Of a DNA stretch of 64,000 bases, positions 24,393 to 39,300 are shown one piece after another. Within the stretch, counting starts at the first letter, position 1; each line of letters begins with the position of its first letter. Made by a program: the position numbers and the translations under genes. The notes beneath the pieces were generated by a model. It saw only the letters and a list, made by a program, of their open reading frames with translations. It was not told the origin of the DNA and ran no database searches. Origin of the DNA: Enoplolaimus lenunculus (Eukaryota; Nematoda; Enoplea; Enoplida; Thoracostomopsidae). The stretch is taken from positions 349,966-413,965 of the forward strand of contig JASANG010001276.1 of NCBI GenBank assembly GCA_030248215.1, written 5' to 3'.

Positions 24393-27300
24393 ATGGATCC
24401 GTTATTTTGTGCGTTGAGTTTATTCAATCGAAGAGAATATGGTAGAGCAGCGGAAGAATGCGGAAAATTGCTTGAAAAGAATCCGTATGACCAGGTAGGT
24501 ACACTACAAAAAATGGTGAGTCAAAATTGATTTTCTGCGAAATAGGCTTTTTGGGACTACACAAATTGAGTCAAAATTCGACTCGCCAGTATCAAGTTCA
24601 ACTCACTGAGTCGCACGTTTGACTCTGGTGGAGTCAAATTTGGCTCAATTTGTGTAGTCCCGAAAAGCCTATTTCGGAGAGTCAATTTGACTCATCGTTT
24701 TTGCAGTGTATTTTAACTTTGTTATTTGAGTGATCTGGGATATTTGCTGAAAGTATATACGCCTGATACTTCAAATCCGTCTTGTTGAATATCATATCAT
24801 ATATGCTGTTAATTTGGAATATCATATGATATTCAACAATATGTCTGATTATGTCACGTGACATTCGAACACTTGTATGCTGAGGTAACCAGAATACCCG
24901 GGCTTTTTATGTCACATTATATTCGACTTTTGTCTGTCCGTATCATATGATGGTAACAAAAATTTATGTTGATGTCGAATCAACATGTGACAAAACGTGA
25001 CCCGACTGCCCCAGTTATAACGTGAACCCCGCATTAGTGCGAAATCTGTACAACATGAGGTAGTTTTTTATCCGGATATGACAAGCTTGAAAATATTCCT
25101 GTGAGAAGGGCTTAAACTTATTACTTTGTTTGTTCTTACGCAATGAAAACGATCGGAAATTTGTCAGTTTGCTTCATATCACAGAGCAATGGTTTGGAAA
25201 AAATTATAGCCACCCTAGAAAGTTTTCAACCTTGCTTGTAACTCATTGAAAGCCCTTGAACGCCCCTCCTGAAAAAAATTTAGCCCCCCCCCCCAGAAGG
25301 GCGAGCTGGCTACGGGCCTGTTTGCAGATTGTCAATATTCTAAACATTTACAGGAAGCAAAAACATAGGTTAAAAGAAACATAAATTCAGTCTTTTTTGT
25401 ATATAAAGTGTATGAATTACCTATTGCGGCATGAAAATTGAATTACCACTCATTTACTCGACTAAAAAGCGATATTTTACTGATTTGCATTCAAAATAGA
25501 CACCCTTATTTTCTTATTCACATCGCTACGGTAACAACATGGGTCATATAAAAAGTCTGCATTAAAACTGAATTTCTACTAATTAAAAATTTCAGACAGC
25601 TTGGACATTGAAACTCCAATGCCTGACAAAACAAGTCTATATTGATGAAGTTGAAAACGACGAAGAAGGCATCGCTGAATCGTTGTTCGACGAAAATTCG
25701 CTTGCTCAAGTCGCTCGACCCGGAACATCTTTGGCGAATCCTGGAACGGCAAAAGGAACACCGAGTCAAAGTTATCGGTAAGCTGACCCCAAAGCAGTGT
25801 CTTTGCCAGGAAAAGTACAGCTGGTGAGAAAAGTAGGGTCTTGTTATACGTTGATTTAGGCCTAAGCATACAACGGATGGGTCGTTGTTTTGTTTTTCAA
25901 AGTTTAAAACTTGCTTAATAAACTTCAGCTAATTATAAACAGCCGCTTTTTGAACATGCATTTGAAAGCTATTATTTACTTTAGACCTCGCACACAATCT
26001 GGTCGGCCTTTGAGCGGAGTTGTTCGACCAGGCAGTCAAGGAGGTCGTCCTGGTACAATGGAGCAAGCACTGCGAACGCCTAGAACTTCAAAGACAGCTA
26101 GACCAGTAACCAGTTCTACAGGACGCTTCATCCGATTGGGAACGGTATTAGATGCGGATTTTTATTTGTACTTCGTGTTACCAATATAGTTTAATTGAAG
26201 TTACATCGGACATATTATCGTGTTCAGTTTAATTGGAAAAAATTTCCATTAATCCTTTCTCATTGAATATTTTCTATTTCGTAAAGATGTAAATTTCATA
26301 CGAGGTTTCGAACCTTAGCCTCACTGATGTGAGGAGTTTAGCATCGCCACTCAGCTATAGCAACATAATGACCGTGCACAAAAAGGCTCTCACGTCTTGT
26401 GGAGATTTTGTACTGTGCATTCGCATAGTAATTGCCAAATACTGCGCGTTGTATAATTCACGTTATACAGTTTGCGTTTTCACAATATACTCAATATCAG
26501 TGAAAATGGTGTGAGTATTTGCAACGCCGAAATCTTTGCACAGCAATAAATTAATGTCCAGTATTCTTGCAGATTTTTTTACTTCATTTTCTTCGAACTC
26601 AAAATTTTATAATTTTGTGTCGTTTTGGTAGGGAGATAGACCTATTAACTACGCGCTCGAGAATACACGCCCCAAATTCAAACCTTCTTCATAATCCAAA
26701 GATTTTACACGGTTTAAGCATAATATAAATCTGAAGAGAACCAGTTGCAACATAAAGATCTGCTACTAACAACTTTGTATCTTAACAAAAATCATACTAA
26801 TTAAATTTGCATACCGCGCACGTCTATAAAAATTTGACTGTAACGCTGCCTAAAATACGTATGCAGGCTGTTTAGTTTTAATAATATAGAAAGATAAAAA
26901 GATATTAACTATTATTCAGTATATAATGCTCGTCATAAGTTTCGAATTAAAACACAAAAATAAAAATAAGTGATTCGTTATGTTGCTAAATACTATTTTT
27001 ACTAAGTAAAAACCAACGGAATAATTGTAAATGAGAACGAAACAGAACGAAACAAGCAAAACCTAAGTTCAATCATCTTAAAAACTCGTAACCAAAAAAT
27101 TACAATTCCGGCATCGGAACAGCAGTCAGCCGGAATCGGAATCGGAAGTCAAACTTTGTCGGAATTTTAGCCGGAATCGGAATTCCGACGGAACCCTGAT
27201 AAATACTAATTTTATGGCACAAAACGCGTCCAAAACTATACGTTCATGTTTATATTTTATTGATTTTATGGTTAACGATTTTGCATATATGTATAGGCTT

Positions 27301-30300
27301 CGATGCTGTCGAACCCTGATGGTCCATTTGTGAACGTTTCACGTCTTAACATTTCAAAATACGCTTCACAAGAAGCGATAGCGAAACCGTTGTTTGAATA
27401 TTTATTTTATCATGAAAATGACGTTAGAACAGTGAGTATATTTTGATCTTTTATTGAAGAGGCGAGATATGTTTTAATTATTTTGGTAATTTTTGTAAAA
27501 GTTAATTGTAACTTTAATACTAAATAGCAAAACCGTTGTGCTCAACAGCTTAGCCAAAATGTCTCCTATTTTGAAACTTGACAATAAATTATGCTGGCGA
27601 TTTAATCACTATTGAGCGGAACATAGACTGAGAGCGGCCACTGCGTTAGATCCACTAGTGGTTCGTGATTTGCTAGGGTTTCTGACAGGGTACAACCCGA
27701 GGTCTGCCTCCGACTCCGGCTCCGGTAGAATTTTTGCCGGAGGTTCCGGCAATTTCGGTAATAAAATTTTGCATAATTTTGCAAAATTGATCTATTTCGC
27801 GCGTATCGTTTTACTTTTGTCGCAATTTTCACGAAAGAATTTTCTAAATTTTCCAGCAAATTAGCGTAAAACCAAAAAACTTAACAACATATTGTTGATA
27901 TTGGCTAAAAATTAACTAATTATCCATCATTTTTACTACCTAATTTCGCCTCACATCCGGCTCCGGTAAGTTTCGTTGACCTCCGTCTCCGGCATTTTTC
28001 ACCTCCGGCTGCACCCTGGTTTTTGACCATGTTCCTGACACTGGTTTATAGTAAGTTTAACTCAATTTGGAAGCGTTTTGTTTATTTGCTTTCTAGGCGC
28101 TACAACTTGCAGCTCTTGCGAGTCAGGCGGCAAACTTTGACGATTGGTACTGGAAATGCCAACTTGGTAAATGTTATTACCGCCTCGGGTTGTATCGTGA
28201 CGCTGAAAAACAATTCAAATCGGCTATGAATCAAGAACAACTCGTTGAGTCGTTTTTGTATCTAGGCAAAGTGAGTCCAGTGCAACGTGAGTACAGTATC
28301 ATGTTGCAGTACGACTCCACAGGAACGACCAACTTGTCGACCGTTCATTTACTGCATAATGAGATTAACAGTGGAGATATACCATACGTTGCATGGCAGA
28401 AAATGTACCAGCACGCGTTCTATTTTTGCGCGACCCGCACCCTGATTAGTGAATAAATTCAGAAATACTTTTTTGTGTGTAGCGGAGGGTTGGTGCTGAA
28501 AATAGAGTATATTGCATTGTAAGATTTATGTCGCAACTGCAGTATCGCTGCACTTTTTGTAGTTGAAACTATCTTTTCCAGGTGTATGTTCGACTCGATC
28601 AACCGCTAACCGCTATACAAATATATAATCAAGGATTGGACAAATTTTCAAACGATACATTTCTTTTGACAGCAATTGCACGGACATACGAGGTACGTAT
28701 ATTATTTTTCTAAATGGTTTCAACACTGGCGAATTCAAGGTGGGACCAGCTAGGACTGGCTTCCTCAACGACCAAAACTAAAAATTTTGTATTTAAGATT
28801 TACGATGCGTTTCATTTCACACTGGCATCGCTCGAGAGCTTTTTTCGCTAATTTAATATGGATCCGCTGCATGTTTTCAAATACGTATATTAAATTAAAC
28901 AATAGCAATTATGGCCAATGTAAAGAACAGGGCGGAACGGTATTATAAGCTTATTCGTAAGCCTAAGCCGAAGCGTAAGAATGAGTTTATTCCTAAGCCT
29001 AAGCCTAAAAGCGAAAGCGTAAGGTCCCCCATAGCCAAAGGTCCTTTTCACAAAAAAAATTCAAAATAGCGATTTTTTGCATCAAACTTAATTTATCAGA
29101 ATATCACCTGAAGTAGAAATGCATTTGCAAGTCAACGATCAGACCTAAAAACGATAATTTTATCATGTATTCATATGAAAATATATGCATGAAAAGATGC
29201 AGATCGAGACGGTAAAGCGATGAATGGTAAAGGTTCATGCTTTACAAATTTACTTTTATGTTGTTCATGAATTATTTAGTTCAAATTTGTTCACCCTTCA
29301 GTTTGTACATACTGTAGTGACCCGAATAAGGAAGTTAACAAGAGGGGGTCCTCGTTTTGAGTCCCAATCGATAGGAGTCCGTATCCCTAATAAGAGCCCG
29401 TAAGCGGATAGAGTCCCTAAACCCTTAGAGTCTATAAATGTCCATTATCCGTAATTGTACACTGTAAAAAATGGGGAGTCAAATTGACTCCCCCGGAAAC
29501 AGGCTTTTCCTGACTACACAAACTGAGTCAAATTTGACTCCGCCGGAGTCAACAGTGAATCGAATTTGACTCTGGCGGAGTCAAATTTAACTCAGTTTGT
29601 GTAGTCAGGAAAAGCCTGTTTCCGAGGGAGTCAATTTGACTCCCCATTTTTTACAGTGTAGCGCATAAATGACTCCAGGACCAAATAAAGTTGAGTTCGA
29701 AACTTTGAAGCGTACTTAAGACTTTAACCTTGGATTATCGCTCAAGCTATTGACACAAGATACACATTTAATGTAACGGATGGTTGCACCAAATAAATGT
29801 CAGTCCCTTCTCTTATTCGGGTCACTACAATATGTAAATTTCACCTGCAGCGCTATATCTGTGCCAACTGTAGTGACTTTCAAAGGTAACTATATTAGTT
29901 GAGCCAGAGCGACCACAAATCAATTTACTCTTCCTGCCCCGGCTGTTCACGGCTTTGCACGGAGAACAACTTCATACCAAAACGAATTTCGACTACACCC
30001 AGAGTATCACCTTTGTTTGGACTCCTGGTTGCTATGCTGAGATAAAATTTCTTACTTGCCAAAGCAAACTCTGTAAAAAGTTTTTGAATCCGTAGTTGCA
30101 TGTGAAAATTTATTTTAAGACAGATTTTTATTCTTTGTTCGAAAAAGCCTGGACCAATGGTGAAAATTTGGGTTTAGAACCATGCCTAAAGCCCTATTAA
30201 TTTTGGCTATGCGCATGTTTTATTGTCTGCTAAACGCGCATGTCCCGAAATAAAACTTTTTACAGCATAATTCACACGGTAGTGACCCGAATAAGAGGAC

Positions 30301-33300
30301 GGACTGATATTTATTTGGCATCTCCAAAGGGTACCCCCCTTGTTATTCGATTACGGACTGTTATTTATTTTGAACCCACACTCCGCCACCCCTCGTTACT
30401 GATATATATCCGGTACTGCAATTATTCGTTGAATTAAACGTTTATTTGTCTTGTATCGATAGCTTGAGCGATCATGCAAGATTATATTTAGGAATGGACT
30501 TTAAAAATTGAAGTACGCTTTAAAGTTTCGAACTCAATTTTATTTGGTCATGGAGTCATTTATGCACTACAATTAGGAATAACTGACTTTCATGGACTCT
30601 AATTAGGACTTAGGGACTCTATCCGCTTGCGGACTCTCATTATTAATACAGACTCCTATTGATTGGGACTCAAAATGGGGACGCCGCCCTCTTATTACCC
30701 CACGTCCTCTTATTCGGGTCACTACAGTACTCAAATTGTGCCTTTCTGGCTCGCTGCGTTTGCGAAATTGTTTTCAACTGATTCTCGTTGAGGCGGACCG
30801 TTCCACTAGATCCATGTCACTGCACGTATAAATGTTTCAATATATTTTACGTATAAATATGCATATTTTATGTAGAAATAGTTATTTTTGAGCTGGTCAG
30901 TATATTTGCCACAACATTAAAAATAACTCGAGCGGGAAGAATGTAATGTACTTTGAAAACTTAAGTATGCTTTAAAGTAGCGAACTGAATTTCATTTGAG
31001 CCTGGAGTTATTTATGCACTAATATTGGCAACAACTGACATTTATGGACTCTAATTAGGGTTTAGGGACTCTATCTGCTTACGGACTATTATAACGGATA
31101 CGGACTCTTATTGATTGGGACTCAAAATGGGGACCCTCCCTCTTATTACCCCAATCTTATTTGGATCATTACAGTACTGTAAACAAAATTAGCTAACCAT
31201 ACAACCAAACACCAATCGAATTTAGTATTTTCAATATTTGACAGGTTCGTATACAGACGAATCGATGAGGATCAGACTCAGCCTTCCTACAAAAAAACTT
31301 GTCTCCCTTGAAAAGTTTATGCTCCGTTTGTGAGCCATTTGAAACCCGTATTGGCGTTCATGGAATTTAACATCCGTTTTTTACTATATTAAGCTGGCTT
31401 ACGAACCAGATGTTTAAGTTATCGGGAACAGTCACTGCTTAGGATAATTCGGTTGCCAGCGGGGACAAAGAAAACTGAAGTCTTCGAACTCTGTGTATGG
31501 GTATGGGTGTGATTTTTAAAAGGAACTATAGGAGCTAAACATGACTGGTTACAAACGTAGCAGTCGCAGGTTTTGTTGTTGTTGTCGTTGTCGAAAACAG
31601 GGTACTGTATTGGCTCCGTTCTGATGCTTGCAATACCGTAATGCATCTTGCCATCGAACGCAAGTAATGATTTGTTAAATAGCGATATTTTTCACTATAC
31701 TGATAATAGACGATTGCACTTAGCGTTGAAAACGATATCACCAGACAGTTGCTTAGCATGACCACCCATAACGTTACTGCGCTATTATAGAATGTCTCAG
31801 AACTGACAGCTTCGAGTAAATGAAGACCACACGGTAGAATATTGCAGATGATAAATAAAAATGTTACCGTGACGGTCATACATGAAATTCGATTGCTTTT
31901 ATCACATGTAGTTGGTGATGCGTTTTTGCCAGAACTAAGCGTACTCGCTTTGCGGCAACGACCAACGATTTGTTTTCGAACAATACAGTTTTCAATGCGC
32001 GATATGTAGCGGTTTTTGGTTTTCTGCGAAGAAATGGAATTAATAATTGTTGGATAATTGTGTTCGGCTTGAGTTGTGAACAGGTTACTTTTGGATAGAC
32101 TGGTACTGTGTACGCCGTTACGTGAAGGTATATCGTTGGATAAATGATCATATGACATATTCTCGGCGTGTATTTGACGACGTTTTTCAGCTTCGTGTGT
32201 GCTTGCAATGGGTTTGTCCTTTTGTGTGTTTAATATCGGCACACGTATTGACGTTTCCAACGTCGAATACTGTGCTGCTGGAACTGGAGAATTTTCGCTC
32301 AGTTGTTCAGTTGATACATCGTTGTTTGCCGGCATTTTCACTGACACCAGAGTTTCGTTGACTAAGTTATTGCTTTCTGGTCTGTTTCCGGTGTCAAAAA
32401 ATCCATTATTACCGTGCAGATAAGACATTGAGGTGCTAAGCTTTTGTACCATTGGCCAAAGAGATCGACGTTCAATTGGGCTTCCAGCGTATTTTGATAG
32501 TGATGATAAATCTTGTGACGACCTGTACTGTCGTACAGTTTTCGTTTCAAATCCAATCATCGGTACTGTCGATAATTTAAAAATTGCTGAATAATTATTT
32601 TCAAGCTTTGTCGCTAAATATGAATTGTGCGTGATTGATGTACGGCTTAAAGTGTCGTTGGCATTGATTACCGTTAATACTGGTGGTGTTTTTCGCATCC
32701 GGTGTCGGGGTTGTTCTAGGCTCGATTTAATATGATGCGTACGATTTGACATCATTAAACGTGTTCTGTCTGATCGGCGAATACTTTGTACAATTTTCAC
32801 ATTCATGCATGCAATAAGCGCAAATGGTAGCAAAAACACAAACAACGTATAAAATGCAGTTGCGTATAGCGTTAAATACAACTGGGAATCACGTAACCAA
32901 CGCGACGGTGCAAGTTGTTCAGGTTTGGCTGAATTTGGTGCAATTACACAATATTCAAAAAATCGAGGAATGTTATATGCGAATGATGACATAGCTAGTA
33001 CCATAACAATAAATAACGCGCGCAAATTGCTAAAATGCATTGCAGCACGTAACGGTTGTGTCACTGCGATTAAGCGTTCAACAGTAATGGTAACAAATAG
33101 CCATACAGCGCAAGTTTGACATGTCATTAGCACAGGATACGCACCTAAGGTAACAATGCGGTATATTGTAATTGGTCCCATGGTCAGAACGGTACGTTCA
33201 GGGTACAATTGAACAAGTAGTACAGGAACGGCGAAAGTCGGCGCAAACAACGCGCTGAAAACACAATCAAACCCGCTTTGCGCTCCAAGCAGGATATTGA

Positions 33301-36300
33301 TTGGATGATTACGCATTTTTCGGTGTAAAAACATCACAGTTGACCATCCGTTGCATAGAATGCCAACGATTCCAACAAAACAGTATATATATGCAATAAT
33401 GAAGTGTTGCTTGTAAAGTTGATTACTACGAAGTATCGTCAATTGCTCGGATGCATTTATGATTGCCGTATGGATTAGGCTCAAATTCGTAGACAACCTA
33501 AATTGGTCTTTGCCAGCTGTCAGATTAACTGTGCTGTCGAACAATCTGGTTTCTTGAAATGTATTATAGAATTTAGCAAGAAATAAACCAGGCGCCTGGG
33601 TCGACGGGGCTGACGAACGATTAGAATGTTGTAAGTCAGTTTCGGTGTTAAACCACTTTGTCATTACGTATGTATACGTTGTGGAATGAACTATCTATGA
33701 ATATACCAATCACAGACGAACCCGCGGCTAGAAGACAGTCAGTAGAGCGTAGTACGTTTGAGGAAAAACGTTTCCACTCTGTTAAAATGTTTTGTCGGCA
33801 AGCTTGTGAGTCATGTGAACCCCTCGTATACCCTCACAGTAAAAATTTTCTGCATAAAACACGTTCAACTTGCTACGAATAGATTTTAAAAAATTGTAGC
33901 CGCATAACAGTGGGGTACCCTCTGAAGAAGCCAAATAACTGTCCGTCCCTTCTCTTATTCGTGTCAGTACAGTATGTAAATTTCACCTGCAGCGCTATGT
34001 CTGTGCCAACTGGTAGTTACACTACAAAAAATTTGACACTGACGACGGAGTTAAATTTTGACTCAGTTTGTGTAGTGAGGAAAAGTCTATTTCGGAAAGA
34101 GTCAATTTGACTCACCATTTTTTTGCAGTTAATTGCTTGTTTTAACTGCAAATACTAACTGCAGCTTTAGAAAGAAAACGGTCACAGCGTTTAAAATGAC
34201 ATAAAACAAAACAACCACCAAAACAAAGCATGGTCCCATGGCGTTTCACGAATATGGTCTTAGACGTGAAACCTGACCACCAACTGATTTAATTAAATTT
34301 TCGTTTCACAGTTGGTGACGGCAATTCATAAGGCCGTGTCAGCAAATGTAGCATTTTAATCATTCGAAACTTGCGACCTTGTGAGCTGGAGCTTCCGGCC
34401 GGAATATTGGGTTGGTGTATGCATGTAGGGCTTTTTAGCAAACCGTACAATACTGTAGTGTCCCGAATAAGAGGGGGGGGGGGTAAATAGACGGGGGCAC
34501 CCCATTTTGAGTCCCACTCAATTGGAGTTCGTATCCATAAACAAGAGTACGTAAGCGGATAAAGTCCCTAAACCCTAAGTGGAGTCCATAAATGTCAATT
34601 ATCGCTAATCGTAGAGCATAAATGGCTCCAGGGCCAAATAAAGTTGAGTTTGAAACTTTAGAGCGTAAGCAGTTAAGTTTTGAGAGTAAACATTCCAAAA
34701 TATAATTGCATTATCGCTCAAGGTTTTGATGCATGGCAAAAAAACATTTAATTCAACGGATAGTTGCAATGCCGGATATATATCAGTAACGAAGGGCGGC
34801 GGAGGGTGGGGCGGAAATAAATAACAGTCCAGCTAGAAGGCAACTTTGAACAAACTGTTGCAGAGTTGACGTCTTACATTTTATTCAATTTTTAACTTTA
34901 TGTTAAGCTAATTACTAGATTGGTATTGGAGGTCTAAAAAGGCACAGTTTGTTTCGGAAAAGCTGTTACATATTAATTTTCAACAAGGGTTTTGTTATCA
35001 CCTCCTCGTGGGTCCATACCTATCGAAACGGTGCTATTTATATTGAGATTTTATTTCGCCGGGCATAATTTTCGTGATTGGTTCTATATAATACCTACTA
35101 ATTGAACTTAGAATTGCAAAAGAGATACTGTTTATGTATCATCGAAGTGGTAAAGTATGTGCGTGTTTCGTGTTTAGGTTTCAAGGTTGTATTTGTCTTA
35201 AAGGGTCGCATTTTGAAATCTATTGGCCGATATTTTGGCTTGTTATGATCACACCGGAACAACTGTTGATTCTGATTGTGTTTTGTAATGAAGTATGAAA
35301 AAGCGTAAATGTAGTTTATACTTTTTAGTTAAAAAATAATGTAGGCTTTGGCGAGCAGGGATCCCAAGGTACAGAGCTCGATGCGACTTCGTCAATCTTA
35401 ACTTATCGCTACGCCTTTGTACAGTTCAAAAATCGGTTTCGATAATCTTTGCCATTTAGGTTAAAAACAATCCGCTATATGTTTATAGATTTTTAACAGA
35501 CACACATCACCTAACAAAACAACACCAACAACTAAAGACATCAAATATTGATGCCTAGTAAATTGGAAAATAATCTGAACCGCCTGATTTTCAAACTGGT
35601 TAAGTTTTCTTACACTGCCTTTAATAAAAATTAAATTAAAAATACTTTTCAACCAAACAAAAAATTGTCGCACCAAAACATTTTTAAACCAATGGCCAGT
35701 AGATGCTACAATAAAATACCATTATACAACAAAAATCCTTAGATTGGGTTTTTTTGATTAAATTTAGTTGTTAAAAGACTTTTAAATTAAAAATTTCAAT
35801 TTTCTCAAATACCCAATAGTCGTCAACGGTCTTGGTGGCGTATACTGTTGTGAATTGAAAAGCTTTCTGTTTGAAACGCTATACCCAGCTAGAATGATGT
35901 TCTGCAACAAATTGAAAATTTAGGATCTACGTTTTGACGTACATAAAGGAAAGTACTAAGCAAATGTTTCAGTCTTTTTCATTATGCATAAACCAAAAAA
36001 AGCGATATAATTCCACAAGATTCGTGTAATTTAAAATATAAAGATCTGGCTACAAATGCTTTTCAAGAAAGAAACAAGCTAATTTGCACAAAAGAGCGTA
36101 TTCTGGTTTGATTTTTAGGTACCACCATATATCTGCTTATGTCTCGCGTAGGGTCAAAACATTTGGTTTTTGGCTTATATTATATACCTTCACTTAACGC
36201 CGAAATTTTTTGGTACATTTTGTTGTTAAGGTTTCGGGTTTGCAATCTCGTATTCAGAGACTCTGCAAGGCGAATGGTTCTTACATCGTGGTAGTACCTC

Positions 36301-39300
36301 CAGCAGTGGTATCCTAAGCGCTTAATACAAGTTTAGGCCAATGTATAGGCCAGGGGCGGAACAGTATTATTAGCATATTCCTAAGCCTAATCCTAAAGCC
36401 TAAGCCTAAAGACTAAACGTAAGAATGAGCCTATTCCTGAGAATAAGCCTAAAACCAAGACTAAGCCAAGCAAAAAATGAGTCTAAAGCTTCAGCTTATT
36501 CTATTCTAGTACCACAAAAACGTTCCGCCCCTGATCTCTACATGGGCCGAAGTTTAGAAGGGGAAATTTCAGAAGGCAAAAGGTATTCCCTATTTGGAAA
36601 ATGCCCTCGCACAGTTCTCGATGGACAGACAGCTGTCAATCCTCAAACCATATGTGTAGTCATCATATCTAGTAATGCACTAATCTCACCTCCATAAGGA
36701 ATGACATATTTCACTCATCAACATAGATGGTCAAGTAAGCGCTCTGTCAGATACCTGCGACTGGATTTCCGTCTGACATCTAATTTATGTTTTCGGGTTA
36801 GATCTAAATTACTAACCTGCTGAGACAGTGATCGTGCCAGTATCCTGATAGGCTCATGGATGCGCAAGGTTCTACCGACAGTGTATATGGGTGGCGCCAG
36901 TGCCGCCGCAGGCAGGGGTAGGGGCTTCCTCCAAACTCCACGGATGGAGGCCCAAACTCGAGAGTGAAGCAAACAAGAAGCGCCACCTGTTGGTATGGGG
37001 GGTGGCTGCTCCGGCCTTTGGTGGTGTTAAGCTAGACACTGTCGTAACTGGGACGGAATTTCGTTAATGTCAACATATAGTTCTTACTTTTTGGGGATAT
37101 CGGTCAATAATTTAATATCCGATCAGGATTGCGCAGCATAAATATGGTAAATGGGTAAAAACATCACCAATCCTGCTTTGCGCAATTTTCTATTTTCCAA
37201 TTGAGAGTTAAGCTAAAAATTGTTAAGCACGGTAGACCAGATATAATGGCTTTGGGTTTATGACCAATCAAATTCCTTTATTGGAAACCTAATATTTGGG
37301 TTTCTGTCTTTAGTTTGATCGAATACTTTTACTGCTTTAAAAGGGTTGACGTGTTGTTTTTGTATTTCCAAGACCGTATACCAGCTCATGTAGTCTATCA
37401 TAGGTTTCTACACTTGTCTCCGGTCTCGAAAGAACCAAATAACTCTTCTTAGTGCACGCTGCGCTTGCATGAAAAAGGCCTTTATTGCTTTTTAACTATG
37501 TGACCCCTGAGATTGGAATATCAGGCCATTCCCTTAAGTTCTAGTTGTTGACACCTGAGTCAAATTTACAATTTGCTGAACTGTAGACAAAAATAATTTC
37601 TTATTAACATCTCATTTTTGGCTTTTGGTCGCTTCCTCCACATTCAAAGTAAAGGTAGGAACTACCGGCCCGCAACGAAGGCCAGGACCAGGGGGGCTCA
37701 GCCCCCTTGGAAAATTTTTGGCCCTCGTAGAAAATTTTCAACATTGCTAATAACTCATTGAAAACCCTTGAACGCCTCTCCTGAAAAATTTTTAGCCCTC
37801 CCTAGCAAGATGAGCTGGCTATGGGCCTGTAAGATTAGCCTTCGACTTAATAAACGTTTATCATTTTCATAAACCTAAGCTTAAGCCTATTAACCTAAAG
37901 CTAAGCCAAAGCCTAAGACTGTGGAGCTCGAAGAGTATTTGAGCATACAAATGGAATGTGATCCCGGAACTGAATAATGATTATCATCGTGCGATTAAAC
38001 TTTAGCGCAAACGAGTGTGAAAAAATTAATTTTGTAAAAAACGCTTTTAGTTATATATTCGAAAACTACGCGTGAAACTTGGTAGCAAACAATATTGAAC
38101 TCGTTTTCAATTTAATTTGGGATAATTTGGGATCTAACCGGATGCTTCGACTTCTAAGCTGGACACTTCGCTAGCATGACAACAAATCTTGTATGCAAAC
38201 CAGGCCCGTAGCCAGCTCACCGTGCTAAGGGGGGCTAGAAATTTTTTAACATAGGCATTCAAGGGTGTTCAATGAGTTACAAGCAAGGTTGAAATCTTTC
38301 TATGGACATCCAAAATTTTCCATGGGGGGCTGAGCCCCTCCTGGCCCCTCCTTGGTTACGGGCCCGATACAAACCACTAACCAAACCCACAACCAGGCAT
38401 TGTCAGTAGAGGGAACTTAGGAGGCTTATAGAAGGGGGGTGGTAATTATAAATTTTCCTAACATTTTTTGTTTTTCATGTCGAACATATTTTGGCCCATA
38501 GTGGGGCAACCATGCACGTATAAAAGGATTGCGCCTCCTTCGACCCCCACACCCAACGTCCATTTCACGTACAGTCTGTGCGTATTTCGTTCAGTTGCCA
38601 AAAGCTTCAAACATTTGTTTGAAAACGCGGAAATGTAAACTCGGCCATTTATTTTAGTCAAACAAGGCTTAAGCAATTAATTTTATGCATTTAAAAATAC
38701 AATTTGACATTATCAGATGCACAAAAAACGGGATATTTTCTCGAAAAAACATTAAGGAAATGCTTCTATATGCCACAATTTGGTTGTGTGTCAACTTTAT
38801 AGTCTAGTCTATAAGTTGCTGTTTATGCGGTTTCTTTACTTAAATACGGCCATAATAACCGTCGCATACCTATTGTAAAATGCGCCAAAGTAGTTTATGG
38901 CTAAAAACCTGATCTAAAAATTGCGCGTTCGACCAAGAATGGCTGACTTCGGTTTGTTTAGAACGCACCTGGCGAAGAAATATGTTTCGATATTTGATAC
39001 CTGAAGACCGTTGTGGAACTGATGGTATAGATGAAAATTTCAAAAATTTAACAAAACGTAAACAAAACAGTAACCAGTTATCGTTTTTAAACAAGGTTTG
39101 TAAACAAACAGTTAGATTTGAAGCAATATAGTGATGATGGCCTATGTTAGTTTAAGGGGCGTCTAGGTTTCTGGTGGGTCTATAAAAGAGTAGGTTTAGA
39201 TTCTAGATTACATTTATTTACTTAGGCTTAGGCTTAGGAACTCATTTTTGCAACGCTTAGGATTAGGCTTAAGCTTAGCAATACGTTTAATCTACTGTTC

